From assembly GCA_037974965.1 (NCBI GenBank), contig JBBPFI010000002.1, forward strand, positions 434,001-498,000: a stretch of 64,000 bases of DNA, in the 5' to 3' direction. Positions 1 to 9,640 of the stretch are shown one piece after another. The notes below the pieces were generated by a model. The model saw nothing but the letters and a program-made list of their open reading frames with translations. It did not search any database and was not told where the DNA came from. This DNA comes from Dacryopinax spathularia. Lineage: Eukaryota > Basidiomycota > Dacrymycetes > Dacrymycetales > Dacrymycetaceae. Within the stretch, counting starts at the first letter, position 1. The number at the start of each line of letters is the position of its first letter. The translations under genes and the position numbers were made by a program.

Positions 1-666
1 TCATTGATGCATAAATACTGCATAGCCAAAGACGCACCTTTCAGAATATCAAGGCAGATCCGTCCGAGCTTGTCTGCGATATAGTCAGGATCGCCGGGAA
101 TTCGAATGGGTAGATGTATGCGCACCGATATTGGGATGGTAGATCTTCGTCAGAAAGCGGACCTTTGGCGGCGCCATCGGGTACTCCTCCGGCAGGAAGA
201 GTTCCAGGTGGAAGATGCCGCCTGGTGATCGGTCAGCATGCAGATCTCGGTGTGCATGATGAGAGATAGAACGGTGCTCAAGGTCGACGCAAGAGAGTAC
301 GAAAGGGCAGAACGACGGCGCCAAGCGAATATAGATACCGCTACTGGTACTGCCAGCGACTGAACGCTTGGAGCGTAAAGTGGCAAAGACCCAAACTAGG
401 TACGCACCAGCAAACGGGCTTCCGTCCGGTCCCTCCACAGTCACATCAAAGTACCTGACATTGTCCTCATGCGGAACAGCAGTAATACCAGGCGCAGGGT
501 CGTTCCTGAGTCGTTCAGTCTCCTACAGCGCAGATCGCAGCAGTTGAGCGCCTATGCCAGATTGACTTGCATGACCAAGCTTACTTTCAGGATCCTCTGT
601 GCCCGGCTTCAGTAAGCTAATCATTTATAGATAGCATTTATGTTTACCCACCTTGGGGAGAGACAT
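1..666 (-). CDS. UBC13: Ubiquitin-conjugating enzyme E2, Ubc13/UBE2N type (partial, C-terminus outside window)
   Basis: E2 enzyme that, with an Mms2-type partner, builds K63-linked ubiquitin chains for post-replication repair and signalling (family knowledge). Visible exons on the minus strand: 652-666 (MSLPK), a 12-nt microexon 585-596 (RILK), 408-522, 126-221 and 38-73. The product begins MSLPKRILKETERL, continues through DNVRYFDVTVEGPDGSPFAG and LELFLPEEYPMAPPKVRFL, then has the E2 motif [20 protein letters not shown], which contains the catalytic Cys (LGRICLDIL). All junctions are GT-AG and keep frame. Bases 1-37 are the start of the next intron, so the last third of the protein lies beyond the left edge. 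The start at 666 was chosen because it gives the conserved Ubc13 N-terminus. The microexon is inferred from conservation and splice signals and has not been seen in RNA. Confidence 0.92.
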
Positions 667-1104
667 GGGTCGTAAGGATGTACAACAGACGGAGAAGGAG
701 AGAGCAGGACGTTCTAGGGTGCAGTCTATCCACAGTGAGTGACCTCGAGGAGGTCGTGCGTGCGCGGGGAATGAGCGATGATCACCGGAGGCAAAACGGC
801 TCCTATTTTTGGTGGGTGGGCGCTTTCCTCCTCTATTAGGCAATTTACTTACAGCTTCTCAAATTGATTGCAGCCCCAGAAATTAAATCCAGCAGATTGA
901 ATTTTGAATGGGGAGATCTTATCTAGTAGGGAGAGATACGCTATGTCACGGTGGTAACATATCGCTGGCAGGAGATAGAGAAGATATGATGTGTCACGTG
1001 ACGACCCTCTGACGCGTAATGTAATTTTGGCTGTCCCGCCTCTGCTTCATACGACCACTTTACGTGTCGAACGCGACTGAAACTCTGCTAAGCTCAGACA
1101 AACG
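667..1104. promoter_or_regulatory. Divergent intergenic region between UBC13 and elongin C
   Basis: About 440 bases separating the divergent starts of UBC13 (minus) and elongin C (plus). No coding segment is convincing. It includes a CACGTG-containing patch around 994-1000 (tgtcacgtgacg). It presumably holds both promoters, but no defined TATA box was identified. Confidence 0.4.
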
Positions 1105-1659
1105 ATGGATGATACACAGGAGGTGAGAGGTTCCTGCTGTGGTCATGATGAATGGACATCACGCTAAGCAACCATACCGTACAGGAAGGACCTTCAGGAT
1201 GGGTCAAGCTGATCAGCGAAGATGGCTTCACGTTCATCCTTCCTGAGAAGGCTGCTCAAACAAGCGGCTTCTTCAAGAGCACGCTGAACAGTACTGGCAA
1301 GTCATCGTCTTCGACCGGCTCACAGGCCGTGGACGCATGCTAAACGGTGGACTAGTGGGCTTCCAGGAATCTGAAACGAAGGTCATCCGCTGCGGCGAGA
1401 GGTCGGCACCAAATATTCTCATGGCAATATACGAACTAAAACGTCCGCTTGTCCAGAGCTGCGGTACTGGAAACTGTTGTTGAATATCTCGTCTTCAAGG
1501 CCGAGTTTGGCAATGCCGCAGCCAAGAACGCGATCCCTGACTTCACGAAGCGGATACCAGCTGGACTCGCGCTCGAAATGTCAGTCATTCCTTTCCGCTC
1601 TGCTACACTAGCTGATCGCTCAACGTAGACTAATGGCCGCCGATTTCCTGGATTGTTGA
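1105..1659 (+). CDS. ELC1: Elongin C (Skp1/BTB-fold ubiquitin ligase adaptor)
   Basis: Small BTB/Skp1-fold adaptor of Cullin-Elongin ubiquitin ligases, also linked to RNA polymerase II turnover (family knowledge). Five exons: 1105-1122, 1185-1296, 1356-1401, 1457-1579, 1629-1659, giving 109 aa; the human protein has 112. Recognisable segments are GWVKLISEDGFTFILPEKA (family: YVKLISSDGHEFIVKREHA), TSGFFKSTLNST, VVEYLVFKAEFGN and the C-terminal LEILMAADFLDC, close to the canonical LELLMAANFLDC end. The second intron starts with GCAAGT and ends in AG, so it looks like a GC-AG intron; the other junctions are GT-AG and in phase. Start ATG at 1105 gives MDDTQE before the conserved domain. The gene is divergent from UBC13. 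The assignment is firm; the exact exon 2/3 junction is inferred. Confidence 0.88.
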
Positions 1660-1903
1660 TGCATATATGCATGCGGACTGATCTTGCAGCGCCTAAACGA
1701 TGTAGGAGGGTAGGGTCGTTTTGCGAGCGAGATGCAGCTTCGAAGAGCAAGAGTTACCGCCGCAAACATGACAGCTATGTGAGCGCGTTGTTACGCCTGC
1801 TCTCCATTTGTATTCCACATATCATGTAAACTACCCAATAAAATGCCAAATGCCGCTCTCAGAAGAGCGATAAGTCGTCGGATAATAGGTATGTCGGCAT
1901 CAA

Positions 1904-2245
1904 TTAGACCTTCTGCATAGCCACCCACAACTGCCTCCGCGTCTCAGCAGTGCTGGTCCTCGTCGTCGTCCAAAAGTCCTTCCTCACCGACCTCGCCGAC
2001 AACCCCTCCAAATCAGCAAAAGTGAGTACGACATCCTCGTCGTTGAAAGCGTGCGGTCCGTGTCCAGGAGCATCGGAGACAGTAGAGGGAGTGGGAGAGA
2101 GGGCGGGATGGATGGCGGATGTGATGGATGGGTTGGGTTCGGGATGGATGCGGTTGGGTTGTGAGCGCGATAGAATCGGGGACGGACACGGGCTGCATGC
2201 TGTTGGGACAAGGTTCGCTGGATGTGGTCTGACCGCTATGTGTAG
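1904..2245 (-). CDS. Possible small protein or last exon, antisense to the eL24 leader
   Basis: An open minus-strand frame with no in-frame ATG runs from the eL24 start down to a TAA at 1904. Its last roughly 50 residues look protein-like (DEDVVLTFADLEG, then SVRKDFWTTTRTSTAETRR, ending QLWVAMQKV), while the upstream part is Ser/Pro-rich. It could be the terminal exon of a spliced gene or a chance frame under the eL24 5' leader. A good plus-strand splice donor (AAAGTGAGTACG at about 2018-2029) lies inside it, which argues that the plus strand is transcribed here. No family recognised. Confidence 0.25.
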   Translation of the reverse strand, partial: LHIAVRPHPANLVPTACSPCPSPILSRSQPNRIHPEPNPSITSAIHPALSPTPSTVSDAPGHGPHAFNDEDVVLTFADLEGLSARSVRKDFWTTTRTSTAETRRQLWVAMQKV

Positions 2246-2806
2246 ATGAAGGTCGAGATCGACTCTTTCTCCGGCTACAAGATCTACCCTTCGAAGGGTA
2301 AGCTGTTCGTTCGCGGCGACTCCAAGGTGCGCTCCCTCTATACCTCGTCTCTCAAGTCAGAGCTGACACCCCATCCAGGTCTTCCGCTTCGCAACCTCCA
2401 AGAATGCCTCGCTTTTCCTCCAGCGGAAGAACCCGCGTAAGATCAGCTGGACCCAGCTGTACCGTCGCATGCACAAGAAGGGCACGACGGAGGAGGTTGC
2501 CAAGCGCCGGTCGCGCAAGGTCGTCAAGCACCAGCGTGGCGTCGTTGGTGTTGACCTGGCCAGCCTGATGGCCCGCAGGACGGAGAGCAAGGAGGTCCGT
2601 GAGAAGGCTCGTTCTGAGGCTATCGCCAAGGCGAAGGAGGAGAAGAAGGCGAAGGAGGCTAAGAAGAACAAGGTGCGTTATCCTTATCCATCACACGTAG
2701 GGCATCGATCTGATGTGAGGTGCAGCCCGCTCGTCCCGCTGGTGGTGCTTCCACCGCTCCCCGGGTGTCCAAGCAGCAGATGAAGGGTGGCCGGGGTGGC
2801 CGTTAA
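2246..2806 (+). CDS. RPL24: 60S ribosomal protein eL24
   Basis: Component of the large ribosomal subunit at the subunit interface. Three exons, 2246-2326, 2379-2672 and 2726-2806, encode 151 aa, the usual size. The conserved N-terminus MKVEIDSFSGYKIYPSKGK and the block FLQRKNPRKISWTQLYRRMH identify it directly, followed by GTTEEVAKRRSRKVVKHQRG, a Lys/Ala-rich helix and a basic Gly/Arg tail (GGRGGR). The start ATG directly follows an AG acceptor (TGTGTAG), so a leader intron from about 2022 to 2245 is likely, as is common in fungal ribosomal protein genes. A pyrimidine-rich, Ser-codon-like stretch at 1975-2020 would be the leader exon. Identity is certain; the leader intron is inferred. Confidence 0.95.
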
Positions 2807-3176
2807 GCGTGTGCTGTGAGGGGTTTTCGGGAGCTGTTCATGTATAGCCTCTATGACATGAATGTATACATGCGCTATGCTTTGGCTCTGTTTTCGATGG
2901 TTTCCTCCAGGTCTTCTGGTTGTCCTCCGATTCATGAGCACACTACTCGTATGGAATGGTGCAAGGCTTCGGTGCTACCCTGGTATTGGGTAGGTCCCAT
3001 GCTACATCGACAACAGCCTGGGCTACTCGATCCTGTGAGATGCCACTGCCCCTTGGCTTGTTGTAAGATCAGGACGACCACCGCAACCCCTTGCATATGC
3101 GCAGGGAGATAACTCAAGAGATCAAAAGCCGCTTTCATTCCCACACAACACCTTGAACACTATCTAGACACATAGA
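2807..3176. other. 3' region between eL24 (+) and the SET gene (-)
   Basis: Convergent 3' ends. No coding sequence or repeat was recognised in these 370 bases. Confidence 0.5.
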
Positions 3177-6113
3177 TCAATACCAACCCCTACAATTCTC
3201 AGCCCCACAATAACACGTCGGCTTGAAGGGAATGTCCTCCGGTACTACCGCATGACTCGGCGTATACATGAACGTCAGTTCCTCCCCAGCCTCGATATCC
3301 CTATTGGCGATGAACATCAGTCGGCCGGGGTGATGTTTGGCAGGAGCTTCGTAGTTGACGGTGCGCACGATGAGGTTGGGGTCGCAGGAGTTACTAAATG
3401 CAAGTCAGTTTGGGTGGGTGGGTGTGAAGGAGCGGGGATGGAACGTACTTGATAAATCGTGTCCAGTTCCCGCAGTATTCGGCGTCGACGGAGAACTTCC
3501 CTTCGAGGGAAAGGTCTTCCCGCTTCTCTTCCGCATCGAGGTCAAATATGTAGTTACCCTTTCGTCTTGCGCCTTCTTCTCGCGTTCTGGACCCAATCTC
3601 AGTTAAGAGAAGAGTGGATGGGGGAGAGACGTACATAAACTCGCCCATGTACATCCCAAGCACTTCGCCCCTCTTTAGATCTTCTGCCGTCCTCACTCCC
3701 CACCCACAAGATTCAGTCTCGAACACCTCCACCACATGTTTCCTCCTTCGCTGGGCAACCGAAAACTGACACTGTTCCTTATCGCACAAACAGTACTATT
3801 CCGCGTAACGTAAGTATGCGGACGAGAGAGTGAGCAAGGAAGGAAGCTCACCCGATTACATTCCTGCACAACGACATGCGACGGAAACTCGAACGTAAAC
3901 AAGCCCTGCTCGTCATACGCATATTTGCCCTTATACGTCTTCTGCTGCTTGTGGCAGTCGTGTCGACCCGCCCGTTTGGGGGGCTTGATCGTGCACTTTT
4001 CGTGTTCTTCCCAGCAGACATGTTCGAATGCGTTGGGGAGGAAGCGGGTGTGTGGGTTCTGGTGCACTGTCTGTACTCCACTGTGGACTCTGTCAGCTTC
4101 ATGCGACACGAAAGGGGAGCAGGGAGGCGCGCGGAGGGGAGTATACAGGAGCGCGGCGGGGCGGAGAGGAGAAAGGGGAGAGGGGAGAGGGGAGAGGGAA
4201 GAGAGAAAGAGAACGACGCACTAAAAATACTCCGACTCCAAATACGTAAACCCCGGCGCAACATCCGGCACCGAACTCCTATCACTATACACCCTCCCGA
4301 CAATGAACACCTTCGCAGCGCGCGTCTTCTGGACCTCGGCGTCCCACTGGGCTTGCATGATCGCTCTCGCACCGGCGGGGCGGGGGATGCGGCCGTATAC
4401 TTGCGCTGGGGGTGGGGCGGGGGCGGGGGCGGGGTCGGGGCGGGGTTTGGGCTGGGAGGCGGGGGGACGGTGGTGGTCGGCTGCTGATGGGCGGGGCCTG
4501 GATTGGGATTGGGACTGCAGGTGCGGTTGTGCTGGAGGTTGAGGTTGGGATTGGGATTGGGACGATGATGCTCGAGCCTGCGCAAGCCCAGCAAGCGTAC
4601 TAGTCCTCGCTGCAAAACTCGACACCAGACTCCTAATAGCGCCCGTCACCCCCTGCTGCTGCCCCTGGGACGCCGGCCTGGCCCGAGGAGTAAACTCCGT
4701 CTCAGCCTCAGCCACCGCTAACGGCGCAGGCTCCTGCAGACTGTGGATGGAGGAAGAGATTGAGGCCGAACGACGCCGGCCAGGGAGGGTGAATTGAGCG
4801 ATTTGGACGGGTTTGGAGGCTGCGGCTAGCTGGCCGCGGATCGTGGGGGAGGGGAGGGGGCGTTGGGAGCTGGAGGTGTTGATGCTGTTGATGCTGTTGA
4901 GGGGTTGGGGGGAGGGGTCGATTACTTGGATGGGGATGCGGACGCGTCTCGGACGGGGAGGAAGAGGGGTACCCTTGCTCGCGTCTCGTGGGGTGGGCGT
5001 ATCAGCCAGACTGGATGGCTTGGCCTGGAAGGCCGGGCGAGGAGGAGGGGGCATACTCTCCGCCTCTGGCGTCCTCATATCCACCTGCGCTAGCCTCGGC
5101 CTCGGCAGGAGAGCAGCAGCAGGAAGCTCAACAACATCACTATCCCCCTCTCCCTCCCCGTCCTCGTCCCTTCTCGCGACTAACGGCTTCGTCCCCAACG
5201 GCGGACTAGGCCCAGAAACAGAAATAACAGTCTTCCTCGCCCTAGCCGGCTTCGCTCTAACCGGCGCAGGCCTGCGCGGCTGGGACTGTGGCTGGGGCTG
5301 GGGAGGCCGGGGCGTATAGTCCATCGGGTCGTCCGGCAGGCTCTCCTCGTCGTCGGAGAGTTGGTAGATCGGGGTTTTGGTCACTGACGTTGACGTGGAC
5401 TTGATGCTCCGCGGAGTTGGGCGGGGTCCTGAGGGAGCGGGAGGAGGACGGGGAAAGGTGAGCTCCACTTCGGAAGAGCTAGAGGAATCAGAGATGACCC
5501 ATACATCCTCCGCCTTCGTCGTTCCCCTCTTGACACTGATCCCCCTCCCAATCGGTGTGGTCGCCGTCCGCTCCTCAGCCTTCCCGGAGCGCGAGGAGGG
5601 CTTGACCCCAATGCCGTTGACGGGCGATGAGGAGGATCCCCCGGCCAGAAGCTCGCCCTCCACTTCTTCGGATTCAGAGATCTCGTGATGAGTCTTCTTT
5701 AGCCTGCGCGCGGCGGGGAGAAGGATGGCGGAGGAGGAGGAGGGGAATGGGTCGGTGTGGTAGTCGGGTTGTTTTCGTTTGCCTAGGGTGGTGGAACTGG
5801 AGGCTCGGGAGGGCGAGGAGCTCTGGGAGCTTGTGGGGCGGGAGGCGGAGGATTGGGAGCCGCGCGGACCTAGACGGGCGTGTGAGGTGCTGTCTTTTGA
5901 GGGAAGGAGGGTGGGGACGTACTCGTAAAGCTTGGAGGCTTCACTCCTCCTGATTGAGATGACCCCGGCGTGCTCGTCCCTACATGGATAATCTCATCAG
6001 ACTGTGCTATGCTGGACAAGATTAAGAATAGAGGGCGCACCGTTCGTCTTCACCCCGTTCACCGACCCTTGCAGCCCAACCAGGGGGATGTGCACCTCCG
6101 ACCTAGCGGCCAT
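3177..6113 (-). CDS. SUV39/Clr4-type SET-domain histone lysine methyltransferase with long disordered N-terminus
   Basis: Nuclear H3 lysine methyltransferase, most likely H3K9 (family inference). About 870 aa over about seven exons. The first exon (MAARSEVHIPLVGLQ) starts at 6113. A long Ser/Pro/Gln-rich low-complexity exon covers about 5890-4220, with acidic patches such as DDEESLPDD. Then come a pre-SET region with Cys and the CNRYCLCDKEQC motif (around 3760-3860), the SET core (CGWGVRTAEDLKRGEVLG; NYIFDLDAEEK; FINNSCDPNL), RDIEAGEELTFMY and a post-SET CYCGAENC just before the stop. Introns are 50-120 nt with GTGCG/GTACG donors. No N-terminal chromodomain is visible. The usual catalytic-site NHSC reads NNSC here: the intron (AA|GTACGT...TTTAG|TAAC) decodes as Asn-Asn-Ser-Cys. 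The first two introns are the least certain. H3K9 specificity is inferred from the pre-SET/post-SET arrangement. Confidence 0.85.
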
Positions 6114-7101
6114 ACCCTTCTATTCCTGCTCGCAATCTTCGCTTGCGCTCTATGGAGGCCTTGGTTCGATGTGTTGCGTGTCCTTGACCGCCGCTGAGAC
6201 GTAGGGTATCAGGTCGGATCCAGCTCAACAGCGCGTCCGGCCGCTTTAACAGTCACACCCTTCCTAGCAGCTCGCCGTTCGTCGAAAGCTGTCACTCCCA
6301 ACCAGTGAAGGGGAATCGGCAACCAGCAACCAACGTCAATCTTAGCAGAAGAAACGAGAAGAACTAGTGCTGCAGGGAGCCAACAACGCCGTTGATGGCC
6401 GTTTGGATACAAAGGACGGCGTTGGGCGGCGACACGAGGCCAACGAAGGCACGCGTCGCGGAGGCTTTTGGCCGAAAGTGCTGAGCGGCGACCTGAGACC
6501 AACACGGCGTCGTCGAGTGGGCACAGGTTGTTTGTTCTCTGACTTAGTCAGTAACTATCGCGAGGTTGGAATGGCTTTCGAGGTTGGGGAGGTTGGCCAG
6601 GGTTGCTAAGGGGTTGAGTGGCAGGGTGGGCCGGAGCGAGGTTGGTGGGCCTTTGCGGTGCCTAGGGAGGACACGAGCCCTGGTTGAACTGACCTAGTCC
6701 ATGCTTATGCTGCTCACATCACCTTGCAGTGACTTTATTATCCCTTCCCAGATAGTACGATGCACCGCCCTGCAATTCTCTCGGAGCATAGAAGATCTTA
6801 TCCATCTACTCGAGCTACTGGGATAATAGGCGAGAAAAGTCAGGCTGAAGATCATACCCCCGACACTCAGTGTATCAAGTCTAAGCAAACCTACTAACAA
6901 AGGCCAGCTTCAACCCCTGAAGCTGCCGGGCAGAGCGCTGGTCCTGAGCGCCATTTGCCATCAAGTAAGCGGTATGCAGTGAGTTTGCTGCTGCTTATCG
7001 CACTCCGTCCTTCATCCAATACGAGTCAGACGTGCCATATCATTCTTCGTTCATGCGAACATACTTTAGGGGCCAACAGAAGAGAGAACAGAACGCCGCG
7101 G
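6114..7101. other. Gene-poor region upstream of the SET gene
   Basis: No gene can be supported. Four copies of GAGGTTGG lie within 6561-6645, in a G-rich stretch. The rest is unremarkable. It presumably includes the SET gene promoter. Confidence 0.4.
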
Positions 7102-7170
7102 TTGGACAGACTGGTAATCCAAACCAAGAGTTGAAATGCGTTTGGACAGACTGGTAATCCAAACCAAGAG
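7102..7170 (-). repeat. Two extra copies of the tRNA-Ala 3' half
   Basis: Plus-strand 7102-7130 and 7142-7170 are identical 29-mers (ttggacagactggtaatcc followed by aaaccaagag). On the minus strand they match the T-arm and 3' acceptor strand of the tRNA-Ala at 7245-7339, with a few changes. They lie downstream of the real tRNA. The sequence between 7171 and 7229 (…tagctcgctcc…gagcgcttactcttgac on the minus strand) may be a decayed 5' half of another copy; this is weaker. Confidence 0.7.
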
Positions 7171-7229
7171 TTGGTCCCCGTGATAGAGTCAAGAGTAAGC
7201 GCTCCCCCAAGGAGCGAGCTAAAACCGCG

Positions 7230-7236
7230 AAAAAAA
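7230..7236 (-). terminator. Pol III terminator of the tRNA-Ala gene
   Basis: A run of seven T on the minus strand starts 9 bases after the tRNA 3' end (discriminator A at 7245), as expected for RNA polymerase III termination. Confidence 0.75.
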
Positions 7237-7244
7237 GGTGAATT

Positions 7245-7339
7245 TGGACAGGTTGGTAATCGAAACCAAGACCTCTCGCACGTCACGTGACGTGTCAGTC
7301 AAGTGCTAAGCGAGCGCTCTACCGCTGAGCTACATGCCC
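7245..7339 (-). tRNA. tRNA-Ala (AGC) with 23-nt intron
   Basis: Read on the minus strand it folds as a tRNA. Acceptor strand GGGCATG (7339-7333) pairs with CCTGTCC with one mismatch and one wobble. The D-arm is GCTC/GAGC around AGCGGTA. The anticodon stem CTCGC/GCGAG is perfect, the loop is TTAGCA+T with anticodon AGC at 7307-7305, and the T-arm is TTGGT-TTCGATT-ACCAA. The mature length is 72 plus CCA once the intron at 7281-7303 (after position 37) is removed. The intron and its junction contain a 16-bp perfect palindrome (CACGTCACGTGACGTG, 7279-7294). A T7 terminator follows. Confidence 0.9.
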
Positions 7340-8253
7340 GTTGGAGGTTTTCAGGAGGTAAAGTATACCCATGTCATCAAAATGCTTTTATAGCGATGTA
7401 GGAACACGAGGGTTTGCTCTAGTAACGAAGCAGACAGGCCCAGAAGGGTTAGGGGCTTTTAGACAGTCAAGCTTCAAGTGGACGCTCTACATTGTCAAGC
7501 CCACGTCATTGTCATGTATGAACAACAAGTTGATCGAAAGAGAACGGAGTGGATGTGGTGTGAGTGTCGTCATTCAGCGAGTAAGTAGGGGTAGAGAAGC
7601 ATCATAGCATCTTGTGCTCCCGGGAGGTCGTGCTACGAGGAGCTGGCACCTGGACGAGTCCACCGACTTGGAAGAAGAATGGCGAGGACGATTTAGGCCG
7701 TGGTGACCATTGTTTCAGTCGTTACAGAGGAGCGCTTCTAGAATGGAAAGTCGCCGTAGGAGGGCTTCCTTGCTGGAAACACTGCGTTTCCCGGTGGATC
7801 GAACCATTGCTGCTACGGTCGGGTCTGTTCGGCAGGACGAAGGCGCCCTCTTCAGGCTGCAACTGGATCATGCGTAATTCCTGAAGAACATCCACGCTCA
7901 TCCAGGAATCTGACGCACGAAGCGGTGGAGTGGTCTCGAGGGAAACACCCCGCCAAAAAGCGGAGAGCAGCAGGCGAAGAACGACCACACTCGAGTACTG
8001 CCTCGAGTGCTGCACCTCACGGGCAAAGCAACAACAACACACACACAGCAGAAAAAGAAAATATCATACAATTCAGAACACACAGATCCACAGCGCCGTC
8101 ACCCTCGCCCTTCACCCATAGCAAAGAGGCGGAAGCGGGCTCATCGTTCGTTCGAAGAATCATCACAGCGTCAAGCGTAAGTAGGAGATAAGGGTAGGAG
8201 ACTTGGGGGAGACCGTCTACTGGGCGGCAGAAGCGGGAGAAGGCGAAGAACGC
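7340..8253. other. Region without a supported gene
   Basis: Short open frames exist on both strands (for example minus 7722-7902, beginning MSVDVLQELRMIQLQPEEG), but none has a recognisable family, splice structure or convincing codon use. The part near 8200 is the 3' flank of the SNARE gene. Confidence 0.3.
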
Positions 8254-8801
8254 CTATTTGTGGAAGGACTTGACGATGGGGACGATGATAATGACGAGGA
8301 GGACTGCGATGCCTACTCCGATGAGGATGCGCATCTGTTCATGTCCATTCGTCAGTGCTATTCTGGAGCGGGCCGTCGAGGCGTGACGGCGGGTATATGG
8401 CGAGAGGGTGTGGGTGAGAGGGCATGGGGACGCACCTTCATATCCTTCCACCACATGTTCTTCCTCACCCTGTTCGCGCCGCGCCTGAACCCTTGTGCGG
8501 ACATGGCGAGGTTATCTGCGTCGCCAAACAATCCCAATCAGCTCAGTTCGACCTTCCCTCTTCCCAAGCGAGAGGACGAGGACGAGGACGCACCAGTCTT
8601 ATCGCGCAAAACGTCGATCCTCTCCCCCCGCTCAGCAACCTTCGTGATGTTCTCACGCATGATCCCGACCGTGTCGTCGATCTGCTGCTGGATCGCAGCG
8701 GTCTTGCTGTTTCCTGCTGCTGCCGGCGCGGCGGGGGGTGCGCCTCCGCCAGAGGAGGAAGAGCCGCGCGGGACGTAGGGGTCGTAGGGCTCGCTGGACA
8801 T
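8254..8801 (-). CDS. SNC1: Synaptobrevin/VAMP-type v-SNARE (R-SNARE, Snc1-like)
   Basis: Vesicle R-SNARE for fusion of secretory vesicles with the plasma membrane. Three coding exons on the minus strand: from ATG 8801 to about 8595 ([13 protein letters not shown], Ser/Gly/Ala-rich linker, then [19 protein letters not shown]), a middle exon ([20 protein letters not shown] then MWWKDMK) and a last exon ending at 8254. The zero-layer arginine is in MRENI of the SNARE helix. The C-terminal membrane anchor is [19 protein letters not shown] with a short lumenal tail KSFHK. About 115 aa, normal for Snc1. Introns begin GTGCGTCC. A leader intron is likely, with donor near 8918 (CTGGTAAGC) and acceptor near 8828 (CTCTAG). 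Identity is firm. Confidence 0.93.
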
Positions 8802-9640
8802 TTTGGATTTTGAGTTGGGTGGTTTCTAGAGGAAGCGTATGTATCAGAGCGTGTTCTTCGCTAGAAGCAGAGTATATGCTGGTGGTGGTGGTGGTACAGG
8901 AAGAAGGGGTATGCTTACCAGCTGTATGAGATCAGGATGGTACAGACAAAGGAGGATGCCGTGGGTCGCAGTCGAACGCAGCGGGACGACGAGGCGGTGA
9001 GGTAAGGGCGACGGGAGCGGTTGCGGAACTCGTCGCGCGTTGACCGTTGGACGATGACGACCCCACTCAGACGCCACTCGGAGTTGAGGGGGACGGAGAC
9101 AATTGATGACACAGCCACCAGGGGGCGGTGAAGGGGCGAAAGGAGCGGGGAAGGTTGCACTCCACTGTTTGTTTGCTGCCTGGCACTTGCACTTATCAAA
9201 GAGCAACCATGACGAGCTTCTAAATCGCGTCTTCAGGCCTGGGGAACCTAGGGGACGGGTTTGTGACATTTTGATATTTCAGCCGGACCGCCACCGCAGT
9301 GCCCGTCTTCTGTCTTCCTCCCCCGACGACGGACGTTGAGATGCATGCTCACTTGCATCATGCTAGAAGCACTGAAACATCTGTCGCCTGAGTCTCCGCC
9401 TAACCGTTGACTTATCTTCTACTGTGCGATGCTATCCGGGGTCTGGATTCATCTTCGTCTCAAAAGCGCTTATTACGATCACGTTTACTACCCGGCGGAC
9501 GGGCCAGCTAAGGCCTACCCCGTTGATTGAGCGTGCCAGCGAACTCCTCCGTTCTAAATTCTGTTACTAGCTTGGTTCCAGTCTGGGCAGCACAATGGCA
9601 AACATCATCAAACCGAGGACCAACAGCCCGTGCGACTAGG
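8802..9640. promoter_or_regulatory. Upstream region of the SNARE gene
   Basis: Contains the probable leader intron of the SNARE gene (about 8828-8918) and its promoter. A (GGT)n-type run lies at 8881-8893. Nothing else is recognised. Confidence 0.35.

Noticed and set aside
3848-5319. Long plus- and minus-strand frames overlapping the SET gene (Gly/Arg- or Pro-rich)
   Set aside because: Shadows of the GC-rich low-complexity N-terminal exon of the SET gene.
7722-8042. 106-aa minus-strand frame
   Set aside because: Cys-rich start and otherwise no recognisable features; left as unassigned sequence.
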